A stretch of DNA of 64,000 bases from G963665495 sp963667575 (GTDB taxonomy: Bacteria; Desulfobacterota; Desulfovibrionia; Desulfovibrionales; Desulfovibrionaceae). The position numbers and the translations under genes are program-made. How positions within the stretch are numbered: position 1 is the first letter of the stretch; each line of letters begins with the position of its first letter. The stretch covers positions 186,001-250,000 of the forward strand of contig CAXXHY010000015.1 in the NCBI GenBank assembly GCA_963667575.2. The letters are read 5' to 3'. Shown in pieces: positions 26,060 to 35,214 of this stretch. Below the pieces are notes generated by a model. It was not told the origin of the DNA and did no database searches. It saw only the letters and a program-made list of their open reading frames with translations.

Positions 26060-27139
26060 ATGTTGCCGCAGGAGGGAACACTCGCAGTCGCGGTCAGCGG
26101 CGGCATGGACAGCCTGCTGGCCCTGGCCCTGCTTCAGGAAGCCGGGTACGACCTGCTGGCAGTTCACGGCCGTTTTTTCACCCCGGACGCCACCGGGATG
26201 GAACGCGAGCAGGCCCTGCAGGAGCAATGCGCGACTCTGCGTGTAAAGCTGCATGTTCTGGACCTGCGCCAGGAGTTCGAGCAGCTGGTCATTGCGCCTT
26301 TTGCGCGGTCCTACGCGGCAGGCCGTACGCCCAATCCCTGCGGGCTGTGCAATCCGCGCGTCAAGTTCGGCCTGCTTCTGGACAAGAGCCGCGAACTGGG
26401 GGCCGTGGGCGTGGCCACGGGACATTATGTTCGCCGTACGCGCTATGATGATGCGCACGTACTGCTCTGCCGCGGCTGCGACCCGGCCAAGGACCAGAGC
26501 TATTTTCTTTCTCTGACCCCTCCCGAGCGCCTGGCCCGTGCTGTTTTTCCCCTGGGGGAGACCTTCAAGGAACAGGTTCCCGCGGCCCTGGCGCAACGAG
26601 GCCTGACACCGCCCAACCCCACGGCCAGCCGGGAGATCTGCTTCATTCCCGACAATGATTACCGGAGTTTTCTGCAGCAGGCCTGCAGCCGTTTTTCCAT
26701 CGAACTCGCGGGACAAGGTCCCATAGTGCTCAAGGACGGCGACGCGTACGGACAGGTTGTGGGGCGCCACCAGGGACTCTGGCGCCATACCCTTGGGCAG
26801 CGCCGGGGCCTGGGCGTGGCCTGGAAGGAACCGCTCTATGTCCTGGGCAAGGACATGCGCTCCAACGCGCTCATCGTGGGGCCGGACAGCGAACAATACA
26901 CCCGGACCTGCAGCGCCCGTGACTGCGTACTGCATCTGCCCGCGGAACAATGGCCCGCGGACCTTCTGGTGCAGACACGCTACCGTCAAAAGGCCGCTCC
27001 CGCGAACGTGGAGCTGTCCGCTGACGGCCGCAGCATGCGCGTCGCGTTCCATGATGCTCACGCCCTACCCGCCCCCGGACAGCTGGCCGTGGTCTACGCT
27101 CCCACAGGGCACGTGCTCGCGGCAGGGATCATCGCTTAG
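26060..27139 (+). CDS. mnmA: tRNA-specific 2-thiouridylase MnmA
   Basis: 359 residues, normal for the family. The ATP-pyrophosphatase P-loop SGGMDS is at 13-18. The catalytic cysteines are Cys97 in TPNPCGLCNPRVKF (the family usually reads NPDxxCN; the Asp is replaced by Cys94 here) and Cys194 in REICFIPD. The tRNA-binding and C-terminal beta-barrel parts follow (GRHQGLWRHTLGQRRGLGV). It thiolates U34 of Lys, Glu and Gln tRNAs. The ATG at 26060 has a modest GGAG upstream. It is divergent from the tiny-lipoprotein operon and followed 100 bp later by a small secreted protein. Confidence 0.93.
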   Translation: MLPQEGTLAVAVSGGMDSLLALALLQEAGYDLLAVHGRFFTPDATGMEREQALQEQCATLRVKLHVLDLRQEFEQLVIAPFARSYAAGRTPNPCGLCNPRVKFGLLLDKSRELGAVGVATGHYVRRTRYDDAHVLLCRGCDPAKDQSYFLSLTPPERLARAVFPLGETFKEQVPAALAQRGLTPPNPTASREICFIPDNDYRSFLQQACSRFSIELAGQGPIVLKDGDAYGQVVGRHQGLWRHTLGQRRGLGVAWKEPLYVLGKDMRSNALIVGPDSEQYTRTCSARDCVLHLPAEQWPADLLVQTRYRQKAAPANVELSADGRSMRVAFHDAHALPAPGQLAVVYAPTGHVLAAGIIA

Positions 27140-27241
27140 ACCGATGCCCCAGGCGGGTTGAGATTCTCCTAAAACTTTCCGGAAAAATGGCATATACTCT
27201 TTCGCAGTCATAATTGCTGCATTCGCGGCAAGGAGGAAGCC

Positions 27242-27646
27242 ATGTGGAACAAAGCTTTTTTTCTGACGCTGTTGCTGGTTTTTTCCAGCTCCTGGGCCCT
27301 GGCCTTTCCCGCTGACTTGCCGGGGACCTGGCAGGGTGAGGAACAGGGAGTCCATTTCGCCAAAACGAAAAAGGTCAATCCTGATGCCGTTCCAGAATTC
27401 GTGGACACAACGCTGGTTCTGCGGATCGACAAACAAAAAGGCGCCAGATTTTACGGCACCCTTCAGCGCGACGGCGTATCCCGGACAGTGGTGGGAATAG
27501 CCGATGCCGAGGGCAACCTGACCCTGGTGGGGGACAAGGGAACGTACACCGGCCGGCTCACGCCATCCGGCGAGCTGGCGCTGACCTTTACTCTCAGCGA
27601 TTTCACGGATATTTATCTGGGTTCTTCCATACTGCAAAAACATTAA
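27242..27646 (+). CDS. Small exported hypothetical protein
   Basis: 134 residues with a clear signal peptide (MWNKAFFLTLLLVFSSSWALAF). The mature part is beta-rich (DLPGTWQGEEQGVHF, LVLRIDKQKGARFYGTL, GTYTGRLTPSGELALTF), suggesting a small periplasmic beta-barrel of lipocalin-like or META-like design. I cannot assign a family. AGGAGG precedes the ATG. It ends 15 bp before mtaB and is probably co-transcribed with it. Confidence 0.7.
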   Translation: MWNKAFFLTLLLVFSSSWALAFPADLPGTWQGEEQGVHFAKTKKVNPDAVPEFVDTTLVLRIDKQKGARFYGTLQRDGVSRTVVGIADAEGNLTLVGDKGTYTGRLTPSGELALTFTLSDFTDIYLGSSILQKH

Positions 27647-27661
27647 CCATACGAGGACGCA

Positions 27662-28996
27662 TTGCCTACAGAGCAACCTCTTTTTCCTCTTGAGGGCTTT
27701 GCCCATTTCTGCATAATCACCCTGGGCTGCCGCAGCAACCAGTACGAAAGCCAGGCCATTCGAGAAGCCTGGTCCGCACTGGGGCTGCTGGAGCACGAAA
27801 GCCCGGAGGACGCCGAATACATTCTGGTAAATTCCTGTGCCGTTACCGAAAACGCCGTCCGGGACCTGCGCCATGCCATCCGCGCGGCCAATCGCGCCAA
27901 TCCGCAGGCCCGGATTCTGGTGACCGGCTGCGCAGCGAAATTTCATGCCAAGGAATTGCGCAAACTGCCGGGAGTTGCGGGTCTGCTGCCGCAGACGGAC
28001 AAAGCCCGGCTGCTCGATCCGTTTACGCCTTCCGATCAGGCCGACGAAGCCGACTTTCCGCCTTTTCGCATCAGCAACTACGACCGGGCCCGTGCCGTGG
28101 TCAAAATTCAGGACGGCTGTTCGCACCGCTGCACCTATTGCATCGTACCCCTGGCACGGGGCAAGGCGCGCAGCCGCCCGGCGGATGCAATTCTGGAAGA
28201 AATCCAGCGTTTGTTCGAGGCGGGTGTGGGCGAGGTGGCGCTCAGCGGCATCAATCTGCGCCAGTATATTTTTTCCCTCAAGCCCGAAGGTGATTTCTGG
28301 GACCTGCTGCAATGGCTGGATGCACAGCTTGCCCCCCAATGGCAGGGACGCGGCCGTCTGCGCTGCAGTTCGCTGGACCCCGCCCAGCTGGGGGACAAGG
28401 CCCTGGACATTCTGGGGGCCTCACGTCTGATCTGTCCGCATCTGCACCTTTCGCTGCAGAGCGGCAGTCCGGAGACCCTGCGCCGCATGGGCCGCGGCCA
28501 TTACGATCCGCAGGCCATTCCGGACAAGGTCGAACGGCTGTCCGCCCAATTCCCGGCTTTGGGACTGGGCGCGGACCTTCTGGTGGGCTTTCCCGGCGAA
28601 ACCGACGCCCAGTTTGACGAAACCTGCGAACTGGCGAAGCAGCTCCCACTGAGCTACGCGCATGTTTTTCCGTATTCGCCCCGCCCGGGCACTCCTGCGG
28701 CCACCTACCCGGACCAGCTGGACATGGGCGTCCGCAAGAACCGCGCCGCACGGCTGCGCGCTCTTGTATCGGAAAAGAAAAAGGCTTTCGTGGCCACGCA
28801 GACCGCCCTGCCCCAGGTGCAGATGTCCCTGCGGGACAAGGCCGTGGGCGCCGGCATGAACGAATATTATGTTTCCTGCCGCATCGCCGGCACGATTCCG
28901 GACGTTCCCGAACGTTCGCTGCTCCAGGCCGTGCCGGTCGGCGCGGACAAGGGCGTACTGCTGGTACGTGCCGCCGACCAGGAGGCGGACCGATGA
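27662..28996 (+). CDS. mtaB: Threonylcarbamoyladenosine tRNA methylthiotransferase MtaB
   Basis: 444 residues from a TTG start with ACGAGGA in front. The N-terminal MTTase domain has the three expected cysteines (C23 in TLGCRSNQYES, C59 in VNSCAVTENA, C90 in VTGCAA). The radical-SAM domain has CSHRCTYC (153-160), and a TRAM-like domain closes the protein. The NSCAVT variant and overall order fit MtaB better than MiaB or RimO. It adds the methylthio group to t6A37. The last codon overlaps the next gene by 4 bp (ATGA), so translation is coupled. Confidence 0.9.
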   Translation: MPTEQPLFPLEGFAHFCIITLGCRSNQYESQAIREAWSALGLLEHESPEDAEYILVNSCAVTENAVRDLRHAIRAANRANPQARILVTGCAAKFHAKELRKLPGVAGLLPQTDKARLLDPFTPSDQADEADFPPFRISNYDRARAVVKIQDGCSHRCTYCIVPLARGKARSRPADAILEEIQRLFEAGVGEVALSGINLRQYIFSLKPEGDFWDLLQWLDAQLAPQWQGRGRLRCSSLDPAQLGDKALDILGASRLICPHLHLSLQSGSPETLRRMGRGHYDPQAIPDKVERLSAQFPALGLGADLLVGFPGETDAQFDETCELAKQLPLSYAHVFPYSPRPGTPAATYPDQLDMGVRKNRAARLRALVSEKKKAFVATQTALPQVQMSLRDKAVGAGMNEYYVSCRIAGTIPDVPERSLLQAVPVGADKGVLLVRAADQEADR

Positions 28997-29544
28997 GCGC
29001 GCCCAAAATTCCTGATCCGGCCCTGCTCTTTCTTTCCGTGCTCAGCGCGGAGATGGACACGCTCTGGCCGGAGCTGGAGACATTGCTGCGGGAGGAATTC
29101 GGCTCGTTCTGCTATCTTACCCAGCCCTTTGTTTTTGACCGTACGGCCTATTACGACGCCGAACTGGGCTCGCCCATTTATCGCCGGGTCATGGCCTTCC
29201 AACGCTTGCTGCCCCAGGACAAACTGGCCCAAGTCAAGCTGCTGACCAATACCTGGGAACAATCCCTGGCCCGGGCGGACCAGACGCGCCGCTGCAATCT
29301 GGACCCCGGACTGCTGACTCTGGAACGGCTGGTACTGGCAACGGGCAAAAACTTCACACACCGGATCTACCTCGGGCAAGGCATCTGGGCGGACCTTACG
29401 CTGACCTTCCAGGCCGGCGACTGGCAGGTGCACCCGTGGACCTTTCCCGACTACGCCAGCTCGCCTTTGCGTGAGCATTTGCATGAAATGCGTAAAATTT
29501 ATAAACAGGCGCGAACGGACCTGCATTCCGGAAACACTCTTTAA
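28993..29544 (+). CDS. DUF4416 family protein
   Basis: 183 residues. Conserved stretches of the DUF4416 family are visible: FVFDRTAYYDAELGSPIYRR, LLTNTWEQ, CNLDPGLLTLERLVLATGKNFTHRIYL and WTFPDYAS. The family is common in deltaproteobacteria and has no established function. It overlaps mtaB by 4 bp and is followed 12 bp later by yicC, so it sits inside an RNA-modification and RNA-decay operon. Confidence 0.85.
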   Translation: MSAPKIPDPALLFLSVLSAEMDTLWPELETLLREEFGSFCYLTQPFVFDRTAYYDAELGSPIYRRVMAFQRLLPQDKLAQVKLLTNTWEQSLARADQTRRCNLDPGLLTLERLVLATGKNFTHRIYLGQGIWADLTLTFQAGDWQVHPWTFPDYASSPLREHLHEMRKIYKQARTDLHSGNTL

Positions 29545-29556
29545 AGGATAACAAAC

Positions 29557-30438
29557 ATGGCTAAAAGCATGACGGGTTTCGGACGCGTCTCTTTGCAAGA
29601 CACTGGTTGGACACAGACTTGGGAAATGCGTAGCGTCAACGGACGCCATCTGGACCTGCGCTGGCGTATGCCCTGGTCATTGCGCTGCCTCGAAACAGAC
29701 TGGGAACGCATTGTCCGGGAAAAGGCCAAACGCGGACGGCTGGAAGTTTCGCTCCAGCTGCACATCAGCCGCCCGGACCTATTGGGCGCCACTTTCAACA
29801 AGGTGCAGGCCGGAGCCATGCTCGACCAGCTCGAAATATTTGCCCAGGAGCGCAACATGGTTCTCGCTCCGGACCTCAACCGGTTGCTGAACATCTCATC
29901 CTTATGGGAAGACGAATCCGGCGAACCGGATCAGGAACTGGTCAAAAGCCTGGAACAGGGGCTGCTGGCCGTGCTGGAAGACTGGAACAATTCGCGTTCC
30001 AAGGAAGGCGCCGCCACCATTGCCGATCTGAACGCCCGCTTCGAGACTCTGGCGGACCTGCTCGTCCGTATCCAGGAACGCATTCCCCAGGTCAGGGAAG
30101 AAAAAATCGAACAACTGCGCGGCCGCATTCAGAACACCATGGAAGCCTATTCCATCGACCTGGACCCCAACCGCTTGCTGCAGGAAGTGGCTGTCCTCTC
30201 CGACAAGCTGGACGTCAGCGAAGAACTTTCGCGCCTGGGCGCACACCTGGGACGTCTGCAGCAGATCGCCAGGAAAGGCGGAGAGCTGGGCAAGCGGCTG
30301 GACTTCACGCTGCAGGAATGCTTCCGCGAGATCAATACCTGCGGCAACAAGGCCCAGGACTCGCAAATCTCCGAACTTGTGGTGGATTTCAAGGTCGAGC
30401 TGGAAAAATGCCGGGAACAGGTGCAGAATCTGGAATAA
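29557..30438 (+). CDS. yicC: YicC/YloC family endoribonuclease
   Basis: 293 residues starting MAKSMTGFGR, the invariant N-terminal signature. The middle and the end carry the other conserved blocks (NGRHLDLRWRMP, LDPNRLLQEVAVLSDKLDVSEELSRLGAH, GKRLDFTLQECFREINTCGNKAQD). Family members are endoribonucleases that act on RNA stem-loops. It is followed by a remA-like gene and gmk, the same order as in Firmicutes. Confidence 0.93.
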   Translation: MAKSMTGFGRVSLQDTGWTQTWEMRSVNGRHLDLRWRMPWSLRCLETDWERIVREKAKRGRLEVSLQLHISRPDLLGATFNKVQAGAMLDQLEIFAQERNMVLAPDLNRLLNISSLWEDESGEPDQELVKSLEQGLLAVLEDWNNSRSKEGAATIADLNARFETLADLLVRIQERIPQVREEKIEQLRGRIQNTMEAYSIDLDPNRLLQEVAVLSDKLDVSEELSRLGAHLGRLQQIARKGGELGKRLDFTLQECFREINTCGNKAQDSQISELVVDFKVELEKCREQVQNLE

Positions 30439-30467
30439 ACTCCACACTCAAAGCCAACGGATTTTCC

Positions 30468-30722
30468 ATGCAAAAACAGAAATTACTGAATATCGGCTTC
30501 GGAAATTACGTCATCAATTCGCGCGTGGTGGCCATTGTGAACCCCACTTCGGCCCCCATGCGCCGGCTTCGTGAGGAAGCGCGCCAGGAAGGCACGCTGA
30601 TCGACGCCACCCAGGGGCGCAAAACCCGTTCCATCATCATCACGGATTCGAATCATATTATTTTGTCGGCAATTCAGGCCGAAACCATCGGTCAACGCTT
30701 CACCCAGGAGGAAGATTCCTGA
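30468..30722 (+). CDS. DUF370/RemA-like protein
   Basis: 84 residues: KLLNIGFGNYVINSRVVAIV, PMRRLREEAR, LIDATQGRKTRSIIITDSNHIILSAIQ, all conserved in the DUF370 family. In Bacillus the relative RemA is a DNA-binding matrix-gene activator; the role outside Firmicutes is not defined. Its stop codon overlaps the gmk start codon by 1 base (TGATG), so it is translationally coupled to gmk, and it lies 29 bp after yicC. Confidence 0.9.
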   Translation: MQKQKLLNIGFGNYVINSRVVAIVNPTSAPMRRLREEARQEGTLIDATQGRKTRSIIITDSNHIILSAIQAETIGQRFTQEEDS

Positions 30723-31333
30723 TGTACAAACACGAGCAAGGCGTTGTGCTGGTGGTCTGCGCGCCTTCTGGCGCCGGAAAGACCACCCTGCTGAAACGAC
30801 TGCGCCAGGACATCACCAATTTCGGTTATTCGATTTCCTGCACCACCCGTGCCCCTCGTGATGGAGAACAGGACGGAGTGGATTACCACTTCATATCCAA
30901 AGACCTCTTCCGGGAACGCATCGACCAGGGCTATTTCGCCGAATGGGCCCATGTGCACGGCAATTATTACGGCACGCCTCTGGCCGGAGTGCGGGAACTG
31001 CTCTCCAAGGGCAAGGACGTCATCCTGGACATCGATGTCCAGGGAGCGAGCGAACTGCGTCACAACCTGCACGGGCTCTACGTTTTCATCCTGCCTCCTT
31101 CGCTCAAAGTGCTGGAGCAGCGTCTGCGCAGCCGCGGCACGGATTCCGAAGAGGCCATAGTAACGCGCATGAACAATGCCGTGGGAGAGATTGCCAGGGC
31201 CAGGGAATTCGATGCCGTCATCGTCAACGACGACCTGGATCTGGCCTATGAGCAATTGCGCGCGGCTTATATCAGGGAAACCCTCAGGCCCGGGCTGCAT
31301 GCCGCTTTTCTCAAAAAACTTCTGGAGCAGTAG
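30722..31333 (+). CDS. gmk: Guanylate kinase
   Basis: 203 residues with P-loop APSGAGKTT (14-22), the GMP-binding SCTTRAPRDGEQDGVDYHF and GNYYGT, and VILDIDVQGA. It converts GMP to GDP. It ends the yicC-remA-gmk operon. In many bacteria rpoZ follows gmk; here a TPR protein does. Confidence 0.96.
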   Translation: MYKHEQGVVLVVCAPSGAGKTTLLKRLRQDITNFGYSISCTTRAPRDGEQDGVDYHFISKDLFRERIDQGYFAEWAHVHGNYYGTPLAGVRELLSKGKDVILDIDVQGASELRHNLHGLYVFILPPSLKVLEQRLRSRGTDSEEAIVTRMNNAVGEIARAREFDAVIVNDDLDLAYEQLRAAYIRETLRPGLHAAFLKKLLEQ

Positions 31334-31356
31334 TCTGTTCAAGTCTCCTAACAACC

Positions 31357-31385
31357 TTGTTTTTTTTACTAGTTTATTATATGTA
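31357..31385 (+). promoter_or_regulatory. Possible promoter of the TPR-HDOD-recJ genes
   Basis: TTGTTT and TATGTA with a 17-bp spacer, 84 bp before the TPR start codon. Only a moderate consensus match in an AT-rich spacer. Confidence 0.35.
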
Positions 31386-31468
31386 TGTCTGTGTGGTCTC
31401 AGCTTGCGGCGCCCTTTGGGCCAAAGTGCAGTCTCCTGTACGTAATAGCTTTTACGAGGAAGACAACA

Positions 31469-32452
31469 ATGGCGGAAGCGGAAAAACAGGAAATCCAGAT
31501 AGACAACGAAGCCCTGGAACTGGGAGATGATTCCGGTGTGGCAACCGATGCTCAGGCCTCCAACGGATCAGGCGACAGCGCCCCGGATCTGACAAAATCC
31601 GACGCAACGAAGCCTGAGAAAAAACTCCTCAAAGGTGTTTTTTCCTCCCAGACCATAGAAAAAGTGGGGACGGGCACCACCATCCGCAAGACCATCCAAA
31701 AAACGTTCTGGATGTGCGAGGAAATGGCCAGCGGTTCGTTCCAGCTCCAGCCGCTGAATGTCAACTGCGTGCCCTCCGGCCCTAAAAAAATCATCCCCAA
31801 AGAAGACTTTCTCACGAAATTTTCACCGGAACCCGAATTTTATCTGCATTCGGTGTATCCGGCCATGCAGAAACTCAACCAGGCCATCGAACTGGGGGAA
31901 TCCCATCGTAACAAAGGCAAAAGTTTCAGCGCTGAATTCGAATACCAGAACGCCCTGAACATAGATCTGGACAATGTACGCGCCAACTTTGGTCTCGGGC
32001 TGACCTATCTTTCCAGGGGCGAAACCAAAAAAGCCGACAATATCTTCGAACGCCTCGTCAACCTGGACGCGGCCTTCGAACCGGAACACAAACACCTGTT
32101 CAACGATTTCGGCATCAACCTGCGCAAAAACAAAATGTACGACCAGGCCGTGGACTATTATTCGCGCGCACTGGACCTGTCCCAGGGCGATGAAAACCTG
32201 CACTACAATATCGCCAGGGCCTATCTGGCCAAAAACGAACTGGAACTGACCGTGCATCACCTGAAAATGGCCCTGGAGATGAACCCAGAGCTCGATGCCG
32301 CCGTTCAATTTCACGATTGGCTCAAAACCAAAGGCGTCATCAATGAAGATGGCGAAGTGAACCCCAATGCCTCACTGCTGCCCGAAGACCTTGAAGGCAG
32401 CTCCAAACAACACGGCCCCAGCGATCCGGACAAATACAAAGTGAACCTCTGA
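31469..32452 (+). CDS. TPR-repeat protein
   Basis: About 327 residues from the ATG at 31469, chosen because TTTACGAGGAAG sits just upstream. An acidic disordered N-terminus (to about 55) leads to a conserved-looking LLKGVFSSQTIEKVGTGTTIRKTIQKTFW segment and then three or more TPR units (for example AEFEYQNALNIDLDNVRANFGLGLTYLSRG and AVDYYSRALDLSQGDENLHYNIARAYL). No signal peptide, so cytoplasmic scaffold. The segment around 60-100 recurs, as I remember it, in Desulfovibrio TPR proteins, but I cannot assign a partner. It is followed 22 bp later by the HDOD gene. Confidence 0.8.
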   Translation: MAEAEKQEIQIDNEALELGDDSGVATDAQASNGSGDSAPDLTKSDATKPEKKLLKGVFSSQTIEKVGTGTTIRKTIQKTFWMCEEMASGSFQLQPLNVNCVPSGPKKIIPKEDFLTKFSPEPEFYLHSVYPAMQKLNQAIELGESHRNKGKSFSAEFEYQNALNIDLDNVRANFGLGLTYLSRGETKKADNIFERLVNLDAAFEPEHKHLFNDFGINLRKNKMYDQAVDYYSRALDLSQGDENLHYNIARAYLAKNELELTVHHLKMALEMNPELDAAVQFHDWLKTKGVINEDGEVNPNASLLPEDLEGSSKQHGPSDPDKYKVNL

Positions 32453-32474
32453 CAAACTCTCTGGCGGAGGCTCC

Positions 32475-33332
32475 ATGACGAATCAGGCCCGCGGGCTGCA
32501 GTTTCTCGAAGATCTGGCGGAAATCCGCAAGGATCTCCCCTATTCTCCCTCGCTGCTGCAGGATCTTTTTTCTTCCACCAGTGCGGATTCCTTTGCCACT
32601 GCCGACGACATCGGGGACACCATCGGACGCGACCAGGGACTCAGCGCCCGGATACTGGCCCTGGCCAATTCGGCCTTTTACGGCCTTCAGGGCAGAGTTT
32701 CCTCCATTCCACGGGCCGTGGCCCTGATCGGCTTCAAGGAGCTGCGCAACCTGGTGCTGGTCCTCGGAGCCCATGGCCTCTGCTCCCGCCACAGTCTTCC
32801 CCGAGAATTCGACATCCGGGAGCATTGGTCCCACCAGCTGTCCGTGGGGATCATTGCCAGACTGCTGGCGGAAAAAACCGCGCATCCGGCTCCGGACCTG
32901 GCTTTCACATCCGGTCTGCTGCATGATTTCGGCAAGCTGCTGACCGCCCTCTACCGTCCGGAGGACTGGCTCGCCATAGGCGAGTTGAGCCGGGAGATGC
33001 CCTACAACCAGGCCGAGGAAAACCATTGGGGACTGGAACACGGGCTGATCGGTTCGCTGACCCTCAACGCCTGGAACCTGCCGCCCGAGCTGCACGAACC
33101 CGTCAACTGGCACCACGCGCCCTCTCTGGCGCCGGAATTCGGCACAGAGGCGGGTATCATCTGCATGGCCAACGCCCTGCACCACGCCTTTCAGGACCCG
33201 GAGTACCAGTACTCCGAGGAAGCCGCGCAACTTTTTGATAAACTCGGCTTGACTCCAGAGGCACTGCTTGATGAAATCACTCCCTTGCTCGCCGGCGAAG
33301 AACTGAACCAGTTTGTCAGCGCCCTGGCCTGA
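32475..33332 (+). CDS. HDOD domain protein
   Basis: 285 residues, essentially one HDOD domain: a helical N-terminus with IGRDQGLSARILALANSAFYG, the IPRAVALIGFKELRNLVL strand-helix, and a region with SGLLHDFGKLL, in which the HD residues of metal-dependent phosphohydrolases are partly kept. HDOD proteins are non-catalytic or weakly catalytic signalling scaffolds. GGCGGAGG precedes the ATG. It lies between the TPR gene and recJ, apparently one operon. Confidence 0.88.
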   Translation: MTNQARGLQFLEDLAEIRKDLPYSPSLLQDLFSSTSADSFATADDIGDTIGRDQGLSARILALANSAFYGLQGRVSSIPRAVALIGFKELRNLVLVLGAHGLCSRHSLPREFDIREHWSHQLSVGIIARLLAEKTAHPAPDLAFTSGLLHDFGKLLTALYRPEDWLAIGELSREMPYNQAEENHWGLEHGLIGSLTLNAWNLPPELHEPVNWHHAPSLAPEFGTEAGIICMANALHHAFQDPEYQYSEEAAQLFDKLGLTPEALLDEITPLLAGEELNQFVSALA

Positions 33333-33379
33333 CAGCCGCGCTGTTCTTTGCTTCCACTGTATTTCCATCGGAGAATCCC

Positions 33380-35119
33380 ATGCGTTGGTGTTTGCGAAAA
33401 TTTGACCAGGCTCTGCCTTCAGAATCAGAAATTTCCCAAATCGGACAAAAACTCAGCATTTCGCCATTGATCGTTTCGCTGCTCTGGAAACGCGGCCTGC
33501 GCGATGCCGAGGAAATGGACCGCTACCTGAGTCCCGGCTTGCGCCATCTGGCAGCCCCTTCCTGCATTCCCGGCCTCGAAGATGCGGCCAAGGCCCTGGC
33601 CGCCGCTCTGGAACAGGGCAAACGCATCGCGGTCTGGGGAGATTACGACGTGGACGGGGTGACCTCTTCGGCCATGGTCAAGGAATTTCTCAAACTGCGC
33701 GGACATGATGCACTGCACCACATTCCGCACCGCCAGGAGGAAGGCTACGGCCTGAGTACGCAGGGCATTCAGGAGCTGCGCGATCAGGGCGCGGAAGTCA
33801 TTCTGACGGTGGACTGCGGCATCACCGAGGCGGATCATATCGAGCTGGCCCGCTCCTACGGCATGCAGGTCATCGTCACGGACCACCACCTTCCCGGCGA
33901 AACGCTTCCCCAGGCAGAGGCCATCTGCAACCCGCGGCTCTCCACCTGCGGCGATCCCGGGCTGGCCGATCTGGCCGGTGTGGGCGTGGCCTTTTTTCTG
34001 CTCGGCCGCGTCAATCGCCTGCTTCCCGGCGAGCCACTGGACATGCGCCGCTTTCTGGATCTGGTGGCCCTGGGCACACTGGCTGACGTGGTGCCCTTGT
34101 CCGGGCAGAACCGCATTCTGGCCAAAAACGGCATGCTGCTCATCGCCGAAGGCCGGCGTCCGGGCATCGCTGCTCTCAAGGAAGTCAGCGGATTCGCACT
34201 CAACGCCGCCCTGGGCACCGGACAGGTGACGTTCGGACTGGCCCCCCGGATCAACGCGGCCGGGCGCGTGGGGGACGCCTACCAGGCTCTGGACATGCTT
34301 CTGGCGCCGGACATCGAAACAGCCAGGCCCCTGGCCAAAAAACTGGACGCCCTGAACCTCGAACGGCGCAAGGAAGAGGAGCGCATTCTGGAGCTGGCCC
34401 TGCAGCAGGCCGAAGAGCAGCGGCAACGCCTGGGACTCGTACTCTACGGACCGGACTGGCACCAGGGGGTCATCGGCATCGTGGCTTCGCGCGTGGTGGA
34501 GGCCTGGTATCGTCCGACCCTGATTCTCTGCGATGACAACGGACATCTGAAGGGCTCCGGCAGAAGCATTTCGGAATTCAACCTGCACGGGGGACTGCAG
34601 GACTGCGCGGACATCCTCAACGGATTCGGCGGACACCGCCAGGCAGCAGGGCTCACCCTGGAACAGGAAGCGCTGGAGCCTTTGCGGCAGCGTTTTCACG
34701 ATGCAGTACGTACGCAGCTCGGCGACACGCCGCTGGAGCCGCGTCTCAAGGTGGACTCGGAGCTGGGCTTCGGTCCGTTGGACTATACGCTGCTCAAGGA
34801 GCTGGAAATGCTCCAGCCCTTTGGCATAGGCAATCCCGAACCCGTATTCGCCTCGCCGGAACTCACCGTGCGCCACTGCAGCACCTTTGGCAAAAAGCAT
34901 GTGGCACTGGACCTGACCGACCCCGCATCCGGCATTACCCTGCGCGCCAAAGCCTGGCGCATGGCAGGAAAAATCAATGCCGACATCGTGGGCGGCCCCA
35001 TGCGCGTGGCCTTTTCCCCGAAGATCGACACGTACAATGGTGTCGCCAGTATCGACCTGCGGCTCAAGGACTGGAGAATCGGCAAAGAAGCCGCCATGGG
35101 CATTGAAAAAAAGGATTGA
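33380..35119 (+). CDS. recJ: Single-stranded-DNA-specific exonuclease RecJ
   Basis: 579 residues, full length. DHH-family catalytic motifs are all present: GDYDVDGVTSS (about 87-97), LTVDCGITEADH (about 142-153), VTDHH (about 166-170) and the DHHA1 motif GFGGHRQAAGLTLE. It degrades ssDNA 5' to 3' in recombination and mismatch repair. It follows the HDOD gene by 47 bp and overlaps nothing downstream. Confidence 0.95.
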   Translation: MRWCLRKFDQALPSESEISQIGQKLSISPLIVSLLWKRGLRDAEEMDRYLSPGLRHLAAPSCIPGLEDAAKALAAALEQGKRIAVWGDYDVDGVTSSAMVKEFLKLRGHDALHHIPHRQEEGYGLSTQGIQELRDQGAEVILTVDCGITEADHIELARSYGMQVIVTDHHLPGETLPQAEAICNPRLSTCGDPGLADLAGVGVAFFLLGRVNRLLPGEPLDMRRFLDLVALGTLADVVPLSGQNRILAKNGMLLIAEGRRPGIAALKEVSGFALNAALGTGQVTFGLAPRINAAGRVGDAYQALDMLLAPDIETARPLAKKLDALNLERRKEEERILELALQQAEEQRQRLGLVLYGPDWHQGVIGIVASRVVEAWYRPTLILCDDNGHLKGSGRSISEFNLHGGLQDCADILNGFGGHRQAAGLTLEQEALEPLRQRFHDAVRTQLGDTPLEPRLKVDSELGFGPLDYTLLKELEMLQPFGIGNPEPVFASPELTVRHCSTFGKKHVALDLTDPASGITLRAKAWRMAGKINADIVGGPMRVAFSPKIDTYNGVASIDLRLKDWRIGKEAAMGIEKKD

Positions 35120-35214
35120 GCTTTCTTCCGCAGAGCTTATTTGATAGTATCCTAAATTCGTGGAGACTGGCTCAATGCCGTTTTTTCATTTCTACGGCCT
35201 CAAGGCAAAAGCCC

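Noticed and set aside
30468..30722. Longer plus-strand frame (from 29904) running into the RemA-like gene
   Set aside because: The upstream part is antiphase to yicC; the conserved DUF370 protein begins at the ATG at 30468.
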